Origin: CAYMCQ01 sp964389025
GTDB taxonomy: Bacteria; Verrucomicrobiota; Verrucomicrobiia; Limisphaerales; CAYMCQ01
NCBI GenBank assembly: GCA_964389025.1
Contig: CAYMCQ010000043.1
Location: 1 to 32,486, forward strand
DNA: 32,486 nucleotides
Direction: 5' to 3'
A program made the position numbers and the translations under genes. The notes under the pieces were generated by a model. The model was not told the origin of the DNA. It made no database searches and was given only the letters and a program-made list of their open reading frames with translations. Below are positions 24,032-31,099 of the stretch, in pieces (the stretch's first letter is position 1; the number at the start of each line of letters is the position of its first letter).

Positions 24032-25411
24032 ATGAACAGGTTTGCGAAAATATTTCTTTGCGTCCTCCCGCTCGGGATTTTTCTTTTCGCGCCCGCCAAC
24101 CTCCACGCCGCCGACACTTTCGCGTGGCGCACGAATGACAACCGCATCAGCGCAGAAATCGGCTCGTGGCCATTGTCAAAACTCCTCGGCACAGTCTCCG
24201 AGCAGACAGGCTGGAAAGTTTTCCTCGAACCCGGCACCACTCACGATGTCTCCGTGAAATTCAAAAATCTTTCGCTCGGCAATGCGCTCCGCTCGCTGCT
24301 CGGCGATTTGAATTTTGCTTTGGTGCCGGAAACCAACGGCCCGTCCAAACTTTTCGTCTTTCGCACGTCGCTGCATCAGGCGACCCAACTCGTCTCCCCT
24401 GCCCAATCCACAGAAGCCGCGAAAAAATCCAGACGCATCCGAAACGAAATCGTTGTCACGCTCAAGCCGGGGGCGAACATTGACGAAATCGCCCGCGCGC
24501 TTGGCGCAAAAGTCACCGGACGTATTGACGCGCTGAACACATACCGCCTCCAGTTTGACGACGAAGCCGCAGCCGACGCCGCGCGCGCCGCGCTTGCGAA
24601 CAACCCTGACATCGCTGCGATTGATTCAAATTTTTCCATCGAGCGGCCTCAGCCTGCCCAGGGCGTTCTCGCCAGTTCAATGCCTGATTTGAATTTGAAA
24701 ACCCGCGCACCCGGTGATTGCGGCATCGTCATCGGCTTGGTTGATACTTCGATGCAAAGACTCGGCGGCAACCTCGATACTTTCGTCATGACGCCCATCT
24801 CGGTCGCGGAAGGCGGGCAAACGAGCGGCAGCGTTCCGACACACGCCACTTCGATGGCCGAGACTCTGTTGCGAAGTTTGCAACAGACCAGCGGCGGGCA
24901 AACGTCCGCGAAGATTTTGCCAGTGGACGTTTACGGACGAAACCAAACCACTTCCACCTTTGACGTGGCAAACGGAATTTATCGCGCCATCAACGGCGGC
25001 GCGAACGTCATCAACCTCAGCCTCGGCAGCGAAGGCGACAGCACGATGCTTCATAACCTGATCCGCACCGCGAGCCAGAAAGGCATCGTCTTCTTCGCCG
25101 CTGCCGGAAACGAGCCGGTCACCTCGCCGTATTATCCCGCCGCATATCCCGAAGTCACCGCTGTGACTGCCGGCGACCGTCGCGGCCAGATCGCCAGCTA
25201 CGCGAACCGCGGCAATTTCGTGGACGTAGTCGGCCCCGGTTCAACCATCATCAACTTCAACGATCAGGCTTGGTTCGTCAGCGGAACTTCCGCCGCGACC
25301 GCCTACGTCACCGGCATGGCCGCAGGTCTTGCCGACTCGAAACAAGTCTGTCCCGGCGACGTTGTTGGCTCGATTCGCAGTCAACTGGCGGTGCAGAGCT
25401 CTGAGCCGTAG
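24032..25411 (+). CDS. Secreted subtilisin-like S8 protease with N-terminal STN-like domain
   Basis: A 459-residue exported protease. Signal peptide: about 1-26 (KIFLCVLPLGIFLFAPANLHA). Residues about 40-110 resemble a secretin/TonB N-terminal (STN) domain (LSKLLGTVSEQTGWKVFLEPG, VSVKFKNLSLGNALRSLL). Residues about 135-205 look like an I9/fervidolysin-type propeptide (EIVVTLKPGANIDEIARAL). The S8 core has Asp in IVIGLVDTSM, His in SVPTHATSMAETL, the oxyanion Asn in FFAAAGNEP and Ser in VSGTSAATAYVTGM, so the catalytic triad is complete. There is no C-terminal extension. An STN domain in front of a subtilase is unusual. The ATG at 24032 gives the signal peptide immediately; the open frame upstream lies under the preceding gene. 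Confidence 0.88.
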   Translation: MNRFAKIFLCVLPLGIFLFAPANLHAADTFAWRTNDNRISAEIGSWPLSKLLGTVSEQTGWKVFLEPGTTHDVSVKFKNLSLGNALRSLLGDLNFALVPETNGPSKLFVFRTSLHQATQLVSPAQSTEAAKKSRRIRNEIVVTLKPGANIDEIARALGAKVTGRIDALNTYRLQFDDEAAADAARAALANNPDIAAIDSNFSIERPQPAQGVLASSMPDLNLKTRAPGDCGIVIGLVDTSMQRLGGNLDTFVMTPISVAEGGQTSGSVPTHATSMAETLLRSLQQTSGGQTSAKILPVDVYGRNQTTSTFDVANGIYRAINGGANVINLSLGSEGDSTMLHNLIRTASQKGIVFFAAAGNEPVTSPYYPAAYPEVTAVTAGDRRGQIASYANRGNFVDVVGPGSTIINFNDQAWFVSGTSAATAYVTGMAAGLADSKQVCPGDVVGSIRSQLAVQSSEP

Positions 25412-25414
25412 GAA

Positions 25415-25630
25415 GCATCGCGGAGCGATGCCAGAGATTAGCCGGGGGTTGAGCAAGTCTGCGAGCGATACCCCCGGAAAGCGTCCCCAAAATTCCGCAC
25501 CCTGAAAGGGTGCCAGAACCGCTCACTAAATTTTTCTGCGACTCCTTCAGAGTCGTTGTCGTTTTGATTCGCAACCGGGGGTGTCGTCGCAGACTCCTCA
25601 ACCCCGGCTAATTTCTTGCAACCCTCCGGG
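25415..25630. repeat. Cluster of nested hairpins between subtilase and purD
   Basis: Most of the 290-base gap (25412-25701) is palindromic. Outer arms are ATTAGCCGGGGGTTGAG (25437-25453) and CTCAACCCCGGCTAAT (25597-25612), extended inward by AGTCTGCGA..ACCCCCGG and its complement. Small hairpins are GCATCGC-GGA-GCGATGC (25415-25431), CACCCT-GAA-AGGGTG (25498-25512) and CGACTC-CTTCA-GAGTCG (25539-25555). No coding region or T-tract terminator is seen. It looks like several miniature elements placed together. Confidence 0.8.
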
Positions 25631-25701
25631 TCGCTTGATTTGTTCCCACAATTTTTCTTCATCGCGTTTTGTTTTAGCGCCAGATAAAACACCGCCGCGA
25701 A

Positions 25702-26994
25702 ATGAAACTCCTCGTCATCGGCTCGGGTGGGCGCGAGCACGCGCTGGTGTGGAAACTGGCGCAGTCGCCGCACGTCACGCAGATGTGGTGCGCGCCGGGC
25801 AACGCGGGCATCGCGCAGGAACGGCTTTCAAAAAATCAATCCCTCGTTCAATGCGTCAACATCGGCGCGGATGATTTGCCGAAGCTGCTCGCGTTCGCGC
25901 AGGAGAAAAAACCCGACCTCACTGTCGTCGGACCGGACAATCCGCTGGCGCTGGGCGTCGTGGATCTGTTTCAGAAGAACGGCTTGCGGATTTGGGGGCC
26001 GAACCAAAAAGCCGCACAGTTCGAGTCATCGAAAGTTTTTTCGCAACGGTTCATGGAGAGATACGGAATTCCAACGGCGCGTGCCGAAACTTTTACCGCT
26101 ACGGAACCGGCGAAAAAGTTTGCGGCGTCATTGGACGGTCGCTGTGCGGTGAAAGTGGACGGACTGGCGTTGGGCAAAGGCGTTTTTGTTTGCGCCAGCA
26201 TTGAGGAGGCGAACAAGGCCATTGACGAAATTCTTGTCGCCAAAACTTTCGGTGCAGCGGGTTCAAGAGTCGTGATTCAGGAATTCCTTGAGGGCATGGA
26301 GATTTCGCTTCACGCAATTTGCGATGGCAAAACAGCGAAGCTTTTTCCGACCGCACAAGACCACAAGCGCGCTTTTGACGGCGACCAAGGCCCAAACACC
26401 GGCGGCATGGGCACATATTCGCCCACGCCATTTTTGAGCGACGCACAACTCGAAGATGCGCGCCAACAAATTCTCGATCGCTGGCTCGCCGGTTGCGCCC
26501 AGGAGAAGATTGATTTTCGCGGAATCATTTATCCCGGAATCATGCTGACGAAAGACGGGCCAAAAGTTCTGGAATTTAACGCACGCTTCGGCGACCCGGA
26601 GACGCAAGTTTACCTGACGCGGCTGGAAAATGATCTGGTCGAGTTGCTCGACGCGAGCGTGAGCGGCACGTTGGCGAACGTGGAATTGAAATGGAGTCCG
26701 CAAGCGAGTGTGTGCGTGGTGATGGCCAGCGGCGGTTATCCCGGCAACTACGCCAAAGGCAAAGTCATCTCCGGTCTCGACGACGCGGCGAAATTGCCAA
26801 ACACAAAAGTTTTCCACGCGGGCACGGCAAACAACGGAGACGAAATCGTGACGAATGGCGGGCGCGTGCTGGGCGTGACGGCGTGGGCGAAGGATTTGAA
26901 AGCCGCGCAAGCCGCCGCCTATGCCGCCGTGGAGAAAATCCATTTCGATGGCGCGCACTTCCGCCGCGACATCGCGGTGAAGGGGGTGCGCTGA
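25702..26994 (+). CDS. purD: Phosphoribosylamine-glycine ligase (GAR synthetase)
   Basis: A 430-residue ATP-grasp enzyme for the second step of purine synthesis, joining glycine to phosphoribosylamine. Motifs: MKLLVIGSGGREHALVWKL, PGNAGIAQ, VGPDNPLALGVVD, FMERYGIPTA, VKVDGLALGKGV, IQEFLEGMEISLHAI, the purD signature FNARFGDPETQVYL with LTKDGPKVLEF before it, and ASGGYPGNYAKGK. Length and start are standard. Its last 29 codons (26908-26994) occur again twice downstream (27646-27729 and 28037-28098). It ends one base before the convergent PIN-toxin stop codon. Confidence 0.96.
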   Translation: MKLLVIGSGGREHALVWKLAQSPHVTQMWCAPGNAGIAQERLSKNQSLVQCVNIGADDLPKLLAFAQEKKPDLTVVGPDNPLALGVVDLFQKNGLRIWGPNQKAAQFESSKVFSQRFMERYGIPTARAETFTATEPAKKFAASLDGRCAVKVDGLALGKGVFVCASIEEANKAIDEILVAKTFGAAGSRVVIQEFLEGMEISLHAICDGKTAKLFPTAQDHKRAFDGDQGPNTGGMGTYSPTPFLSDAQLEDARQQILDRWLAGCAQEKIDFRGIIYPGIMLTKDGPKVLEFNARFGDPETQVYLTRLENDLVELLDASVSGTLANVELKWSPQASVCVVMASGGYPGNYAKGKVISGLDDAAKLPNTKVFHAGTANNGDEIVTNGGRVLGVTAWAKDLKAAQAAAYAAVEKIHFDGAHFRRDIAVKGVR

Positions 26995-26995
26995 A

Positions 26996-27397
26996 TTATT
27001 TCTGCGCGTTCAGCCACTCGATAAACTGACGGGGTGAGAGGATTTTGATTCCCTGAAATTCTTTGAGTGTCAGCAAATCCTTTTCGCCGGAAAGAATGAC
27101 TTCGGCTTCACCAGCCAGAGCGGTTGCAAGCAATTCATCATCGTCTCTGTCTCGGCAGACAGGATGGGGCAATGGGTTTGGTTTTACGATTGTTGCGGTG
27201 TCTGCGTAGATTTTTAGCAACGGCAAATCTTCCGGATTCAGGCCAAACTTGTCGCGCATTGTTTCGGCCAGTTCAGCCAGCAACGCGGGGGACGTGATCA
27301 AGTCGCACGCCGGCAGATATCGCTTCACGATGTCCCGGCAGACACCTTCAGCCACCACGCCGGATACGATGACATTGGTGTCAACGACAACTCTCAC
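26996..27397 (-). CDS. PIN-domain toxin (putative VapC-like RNase)
   Basis: A 133-residue PIN-domain protein. It starts at GTG 27397 with VRVVVDTNVIVSG, holding the first catalytic Asp; a conserved Glu is in SPALLAELAETM; Asp residues in CRDRDDDELLATAL and the site near LSGEKDLLTLKEF complete the acidic pocket. It ends in ILSPRQFIEWL. It belongs to the group often annotated as a toxin of the TIGR00305 PIN family and should cleave RNA when freed from its antitoxin. The start codon overlaps the RHH antitoxin stop (GTGA, 27394-27397), the usual arrangement of a co-translated pair. The frame is open well upstream, but those residues are not PIN-like. Confidence 0.88.
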   Translation of the reverse strand: MRVVVDTNVIVSGVVAEGVCRDIVKRYLPACDLITSPALLAELAETMRDKFGLNPEDLPLLKIYADTATIVKPNPLPHPVCRDRDDDELLATALAGEAEVILSGEKDLLTLKEFQGIKILSPRQFIEWLNAQK

Positions 27398-27621
27398 GAA
27401 ACGATTTTGAAAACGTCCTCGTCGGTGTAGATGCCGGCGGCGCGTGCCTGCGGAATGGCCTTGCGGCGCGTCTCCTCGAACGCCTCCACCCAAAGCTGGC
27501 GTTTGACGGCGCGGCGGATGAATTCGCTCTCGCTCACGCGTTCCTTTTTGGCGGCGCGGGAAACATCGCGGCGCAGCATCGGCGGCAGGCTGATGGTCAA
27601 GGTCGCTCTCATGTAAGACAT
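27394..27621 (-). CDS. Ribbon-helix-helix (CopG-like) antitoxin
   Basis: A 75-residue protein from ATG 27621 (or 72 from ATG 27612). The N-terminal beta strand is MRATLTISLPP, followed by the helix pair RRDVSRAAKKERVSESEFIRRAVKRQLW, which is an RHH DNA-binding fold. The C-terminal part (IPQARAAGIYTDEDVFKIVS) is the kind of tail that wraps and blocks a PIN toxin. It is expected to repress its own promoter and neutralise the toxin encoded immediately downstream. The promoter region on the minus strand falls in or next to the second copy of the purD 3' end (27646-27729), so that DNA may carry the operator. No Shine-Dalgarno site is visible. Confidence 0.85.
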   Translation of the reverse strand: MSYMRATLTISLPPMLRRDVSRAAKKERVSESEFIRRAVKRQLWVEAFEETRRKAIPQARAAGIYTDEDVFKIVS

Positions 27622-27645
27622 GATTAAGACAGCCAATCTGCCTGT

Positions 27646-27729
27646 CAAGCCGCCGCCTACGCCGCCGTGGAGAAAATCCATTTCGACGGAGCGCAGTTCC
27701 GCCGGGACATCGCGGCGAAGGCGTTTTGA
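27646..27729 (+). repeat. Second copy of the purD 3' end
   Basis: This repeats the last 29 codons of purD (26908-26994) in the same orientation and frame, including a stop codon, but is 3 bases shorter. It reads AAAYAAVEKIHFDG then AQFRRDIAAKAF before TGA, against AHFRRDIAVKGVR in purD. The 18-mer GGAGAAAATCCATTTCGA is identical in all three copies. It has no start of its own. Confidence 0.9.
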
Positions 27730-27802
27730 CCACGAAACACACGAAAGAGTTTTAGCGTCAGGCGTGCGGTGTGGTTTTTGGGGAACTTATTCCGTCGCTG
27801 TG

Positions 27803-27905
27803 GAATAGCGGCGGAGGGCCGCCGCACTCCAAGACGCCCGCGCGAGTTCTGGCGGCGTGCGACTGGCGCGAAGCGTCTTGGAGTGCGCCAGTCCTCTGGC
27901 GCTTT
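27803..27905. repeat. REP-like hairpin pair, family 1, variant
   Basis: Hairpins are GCGGCGG-AGGG-CCGCCGC (27808-27825) and GCGCCAG-TCCT-CTGGCGC (27885-27902), with ACTCCAAGACGC and GCGTCTTGGAGT facing each other between them. The architecture is the same as the copies around the RAYT, but the stem sequence has changed with pairing kept. The gap 27730-28117 otherwise holds the third purD end and, just after the second copy, CCACGAAACACACGAAAG, a short low-complexity motif; no gene is seen. Confidence 0.85.
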
Positions 27906-28036
27906 GGATGTGGGTGGTGCCAGCTCGGCGAACGCGGGTTCGGAACGACATTCAGCGTAGGCGCGCAGCGGTTGCGAGCCGGTTCGGTCGTTCACTCACC
28001 CAATAGTAGCCGCCGCCGCTTGAATCGGACAGGGAA

Positions 28037-28098
28037 AGGAGAAAATCCATTTCGACGGTGAGCGCTTCCGCCGAGAAATCGCGGTGAAGGCGATTTGA
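28037..28098 (+). repeat. Third, shorter copy of the purD 3' end
   Basis: It reads EKIHFDGERFRREIAVKAI before TGA, in the same orientation as purD. It shares the identical 18-mer GGAGAAAATCCATTTCGA, and shares its final bases (AAGGCG, one variable base, TTTGA) with the second copy rather than with purD. The DNA just upstream is diverged, so only the last 20 or so codons match. It stops 20 bases before the sigma-TPR gene's stop codon. Confidence 0.85.
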
Positions 28099-28117
28099 GC
28101 CAACTGAATGAAGTATT

Positions 28118-29686
28118 TCAGTTGTTTTTTGGCTCAATGGCGAAGTCTTGCTGGGCTTTTTCCGTCTCTCCAAGCAATTCATAGCACTGCCCGCGTAGAC
28201 GATGAACATCGTCTCGGTGCGGGTCTAGTTTTAGAGCTGCAGTGTAGTCAGCGATTGCCTTCGAATAATCTCGTTTGTAGTTCTGATACACATGCCCTCG
28301 CCAAAAATGTGCTCCCGCTATTGACTTGGTTTTACCTTCAAGCTGATGCGAAAAATCGGTGTCGCCCTCGATGTAAGCTGTCCAGTCAGCGATGGCATCA
28401 TCATTACGCCCGAAATGTGCGTAGGCGTTTGCGCGATTCCAGCGTGCCGAAGCGTCATTTGGTTTAAGTTCCAGACAGCGCGTATAATCTGCCAGGGCTT
28501 TTTCCTCGCCCCCCCTTTCGTTCGGTAGACTATGTGCATAAAGGTTGCCGCGCATGAAATAGGCTTCTGCCATGTTGGGATCCAGCTCGATGGCTTTGTC
28601 GAGGTCTTCCAACTGGGCTTCATAGTTGCGGTTCATGTAGTGAGTTCCAGCCCGATTGTAATATTCACGGGCCGAGGCAAGAGGTGGTTGTTTGGAGTGG
28701 GGTGCGGCGCTGCTTGTCCCTGCAAGCTGGGTTCGCAACGCGCCGACTTCGCCGCGCAGCTTGAGTAACTCGCCCGTGTTGCGGTTCAAGCGTTCGTTGT
28801 CGTCACGGAGCGCAGCGAATTGCCGTGCGATTTCGTCGCGTTCGCGCTGCAATTGTTGAATTTGCTCTGTCAACGGTGATTGCTGTTGCTGGAGTGTTTG
28901 GTTCTGTTCGCGCAGTTGCGAGGTTTGGCGGGCTTCGTAGATTCCCGCTCCGGCAAGGACGGCAACGGTGACGGTAACGAGAGTTTTTTGGAGTGTGGTC
29001 ATGGCAATGGTTTTGGTTGCGGTTGCAGTTGCGGTAGCGGCAACTGTTGTTCCGGCAAGTGCGGCGGCGGTTGAAATGGTGACGACCAGTCCGACGGGCG
29101 CGGCTTGGATGGCGTTGGCGGAGAGGACGACGACGAGTCCGCTCGCGCCGACGGTGACGCCGCGTTTGGCGAAGAATTCTCGCAGCCGTTCGACGGCGCG
29201 GCTCACGCGTTTTTGCGCGGCGTCGTCGGACGTGCCGAGGGTTGCGCCGACTTCGCGGAGGGATTTGTTCTCGAAGTAGCGGAGCAGGACGGCGGTGCGG
29301 TCGGTGTCGTCGAGCGCGTCCATCGCTTCGTCGAGCAGCGGCTCGATGTGCATCCATTCAACGGCAGTTGAGTTCATATCGGTCATTTCAACGGCGATGC
29401 GCTCGCGGAACTGGCGGCGCGACTCGCGGCGAATCACGTCCACCGCCGTGTGGCGCGTGACTTGATACAGCCACGCGGTGAGAATTGTGTCCGGCTTGAG
29501 TTTGTCCGCGTTGCGGGCGAGGTCGGCAAAAACGGATTGCGCGATTTCTTCGGCCAGTTCCCGCGAGCGGACTTGCCGCAACGCCGCCGAATAAACCAAA
29601 TCCAAATGACGATTGACGAGCGCCGCGAAAGCCTCCTGCGATTCTTGCCGCGTGTATTGCTCCAGCAAATCCAAGTCGTTTGTCAT
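28118..29686 (-). CDS. ECF sigma factor fused to membrane helix, coiled coil and TPR domain
   Basis: A 522-residue fusion. Sigma region 2 is at about 15-92 (FAALVNRHLDLVYSAALRQ, AWLYQVTRHTAVDVIRRES) and region 4 at about 118-172 (LDDTDRTAVLLRYFENKSL, LGTSDDAAQKRVSRAVERL). An Ala/Val/Thr-rich hydrophobic stretch (183-225) and a likely transmembrane helix at about 233-250 (LQKTLVTVTVAVLAGAGIY) follow. Then come a coiled coil (252-322, Gln/Leu/Glu-rich) and TPR repeats (about 338-515; YYNRAGTHYMNRNYEAQLED, AIELDPNMAEAYFMRGN). The sigma part should direct RNA polymerase and the rest may tether or sense. No separate anti-sigma gene is next to it. The ATG at 29686 starts at the sigma domain; the open frame upstream crosses a palindromic repeat. 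Confidence 0.88.
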   Translation of the reverse strand: MTNDLDLLEQYTRQESQEAFAALVNRHLDLVYSAALRQVRSRELAEEIAQSVFADLARNADKLKPDTILTAWLYQVTRHTAVDVIRRESRRQFRERIAVEMTDMNSTAVEWMHIEPLLDEAMDALDDTDRTAVLLRYFENKSLREVGATLGTSDDAAQKRVSRAVERLREFFAKRGVTVGASGLVVVLSANAIQAAPVGLVVTISTAAALAGTTVAATATATATKTIAMTTLQKTLVTVTVAVLAGAGIYEARQTSQLREQNQTLQQQQSPLTEQIQQLQRERDEIARQFAALRDDNERLNRNTGELLKLRGEVGALRTQLAGTSSAAPHSKQPPLASAREYYNRAGTHYMNRNYEAQLEDLDKAIELDPNMAEAYFMRGNLYAHSLPNERGGEEKALADYTRCLELKPNDASARWNRANAYAHFGRNDDAIADWTAYIEGDTDFSHQLEGKTKSIAGAHFWRGHVYQNYKRDYSKAIADYTAALKLDPHRDDVHRLRGQCYELLGETEKAQQDFAIEPKNN

Positions 29687-29754
29687 CGTTTCCAAGTATA
29701 TCGCCGCAGGTGGCTGGAATCCGACAAAAGATTTCTGAAAAGTTTTGCAGATTC

Positions 29755-29825
29755 GGAGGGCGGAGTTCCACGACGCCCTGAATATCTTTGCAGAAGAGTT
29801 AGGGCGTTGTGGAACTCCGCCCTCC
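29755..29825. repeat. Long-stem palindromic repeat, family 3, copy 2
   Basis: 25-bp arms at 29755-29779 and 29801-29825 with one mismatch that leaves a G-U pair in RNA, around a 21-base loop. The arm matches the one at 17690. It sits between the divergent sigma-TPR and S41-like genes, 56 bases before the latter's start codon, so it may lie in a promoter region or leader. Confidence 0.92.
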
Positions 29826-29880
29826 GAAAAGGGACACGACTCTTTACTTTCCCGCGTTTGTCCCGCAATTTGTCGCCGAC

Positions 29881-30927
29881 ATGAAACGATTTGGTTTTTA
29901 TTTTTTTGGAGCAGTCCTGGCAATTTTGTTGAGCGCATTCAATGCGTCTGCCGCGACGAATCAACCGCCGGACTTTCAAGAAGTTTATGATTTGCTTCGC
30001 GCGCATCTGGCCGGCTCGAACGAAAAAGAACTCAATCGCGCCGCCGTTCAGGGACTCGTTTCGCAACTTTACCCGCGCGTGTCCATCGTCACAAATGCAG
30101 CGAAGTCGAACGCGGAAACAAAGCTCGTGAGCAAGACCGGTCTCTTCGACGGGGCGATTGGCTACGTGCGGATTGCCCGCGCAGGCGACGGTCTGGCGAC
30201 TGCCATCCGCGACGCGCATCATGAGTTGACCGCGACGAACAAATTGAAGGGTTTGGTTTTCGATTTGCGTTTCGCGGACGGCGACGATTACAGCGAGGCG
30301 GCTGGAGTGGCAGATTTGTTTTGCGCGAACGAACGGGCGCTTCTCGACTTTGGAAAAGGGATGACCCGCTCGAAATCAAAAAGCGACGCGCTGAAAATGC
30401 CGGTCGCCGTTCTCGTGAATCATCAAACCGCCGGCGCGCCCGAAGCGTTGGCCTCGGTGTTGCGCGAAATTGGCGCGGGATTGATCATAGGCGCGAGCAC
30501 TGCCGGGCAAGCCGCGATCACGAAAGTTTTTGATTTGAAAAACGGCGGGCAATTGCGGATCGCAACTTCGATGATCAAGCTCGGCGATGGAACAACGGTT
30601 TCGATGCGCGGCGTGAAGCCTGACATTGAAGTGGCCGTGAGCGCTGCCGATGAAAAGGCTTATCTGGCCGATCCATTTGCCGATCCGACTGCCTCCGCAG
30701 ACCTGACGGCGGGCAGCCTTTCGTCAACAAATTCCGCCAGCACGAACCGGCTTCGCCGCAGAATCAGCGAAGCGGATTTGGTCCGCGCGCGTCGCGAGGG
30801 CGCGACCATTGATGATTTGATGGAAAAGGAAGAGCCGGAAAAACAGGAAGTGCGCGATCCGGCGCTGGCGCGCGCACTGGATGTGCTGAAGGGGCTGGCG
30901 GTGGTGCGGCAGTTCAAGGCGAATTGA
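29881..30927 (+). CDS. S41-like (C-terminal processing peptidase) secreted protein, dyad not conserved
   Basis: A 348-residue exported protein with a signal peptide (about 1-23, FGFYFFGAVLAILLSAFNASA). The S41 core is recognisable at about 90-235: GAIGYVRIARAGDGLATAI, LKGLVFDLRFADGDD, VAVLVNHQTAGAPEALASVL, and LIIGASTAGQAAITKVF followed by GGQLRIATSMIKLGDGTTV and GVKPDIEV. Aligned to E. coli Prc, the catalytic Ser falls on the Gly of TAGAPE and the catalytic Lys, 25 residues on, falls on the Gln of STAGQA. A normal Ser-Lys protease is therefore unlikely. A substrate-binding or scaffolding role is possible. There is no PDZ domain. The ATG at 29881 gives the signal peptide; the sigma-TPR gene is divergent. 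Confidence 0.8.
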   Translation: MKRFGFYFFGAVLAILLSAFNASAATNQPPDFQEVYDLLRAHLAGSNEKELNRAAVQGLVSQLYPRVSIVTNAAKSNAETKLVSKTGLFDGAIGYVRIARAGDGLATAIRDAHHELTATNKLKGLVFDLRFADGDDYSEAAGVADLFCANERALLDFGKGMTRSKSKSDALKMPVAVLVNHQTAGAPEALASVLREIGAGLIIGASTAGQAAITKVFDLKNGGQLRIATSMIKLGDGTTVSMRGVKPDIEVAVSAADEKAYLADPFADPTASADLTAGSLSSTNSASTNRLRRRISEADLVRARREGATIDDLMEKEEPEKQEVRDPALARALDVLKGLAVVRQFKAN

Positions 30928-30937
30928 TTTCCGGAGC

Positions 30938-31033
30938 GCGGGCTTTAGCCCGCTTCAACGCGCGATGGTCGTGGACACCCAAAACAATTCGAGCCGTTTA
31001 GAGACTCGCACGATGAAGCGGCGGAAACGCCGC
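30938..31033. repeat. Two short hairpins upstream of the phosphatase-RpiB-SHMT gene
   Basis: GCGGGC-TTTA-GCCCGC (30938-30953) and GCGGCG-GAAA-CGCCGC (31018-31033). The first has the CTTTAG core also seen in family 4 inside fmt. Neither is followed by a T-run, so a standard terminator is not supported. The rest of 30928-31099 shows nothing I can name; I see no clear folate, glycine or SAM riboswitch. Confidence 0.65.
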
Positions 31034-31099
31034 GCGCAGCGAGGATTTTCCGTTGACGATTTCCCGCAAGCGTCCAAATTTGTCGCCGCTACCGGCTAA

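Noticed and set aside
27398..27742. N-terminal extension of the PIN protein (open frame to 27742)
   Set aside because: The extension is Arg-rich shadow sequence under the antitoxin gene; the PIN fold starts at GTG 27397, which overlaps the antitoxin stop.
30928..31099. Riboswitch upstream of the SHMT fusion
   Set aside because: Two simple hairpins are present, but no conserved glycine, SAM, SAH or tetrahydrofolate aptamer core could be recognised by eye.
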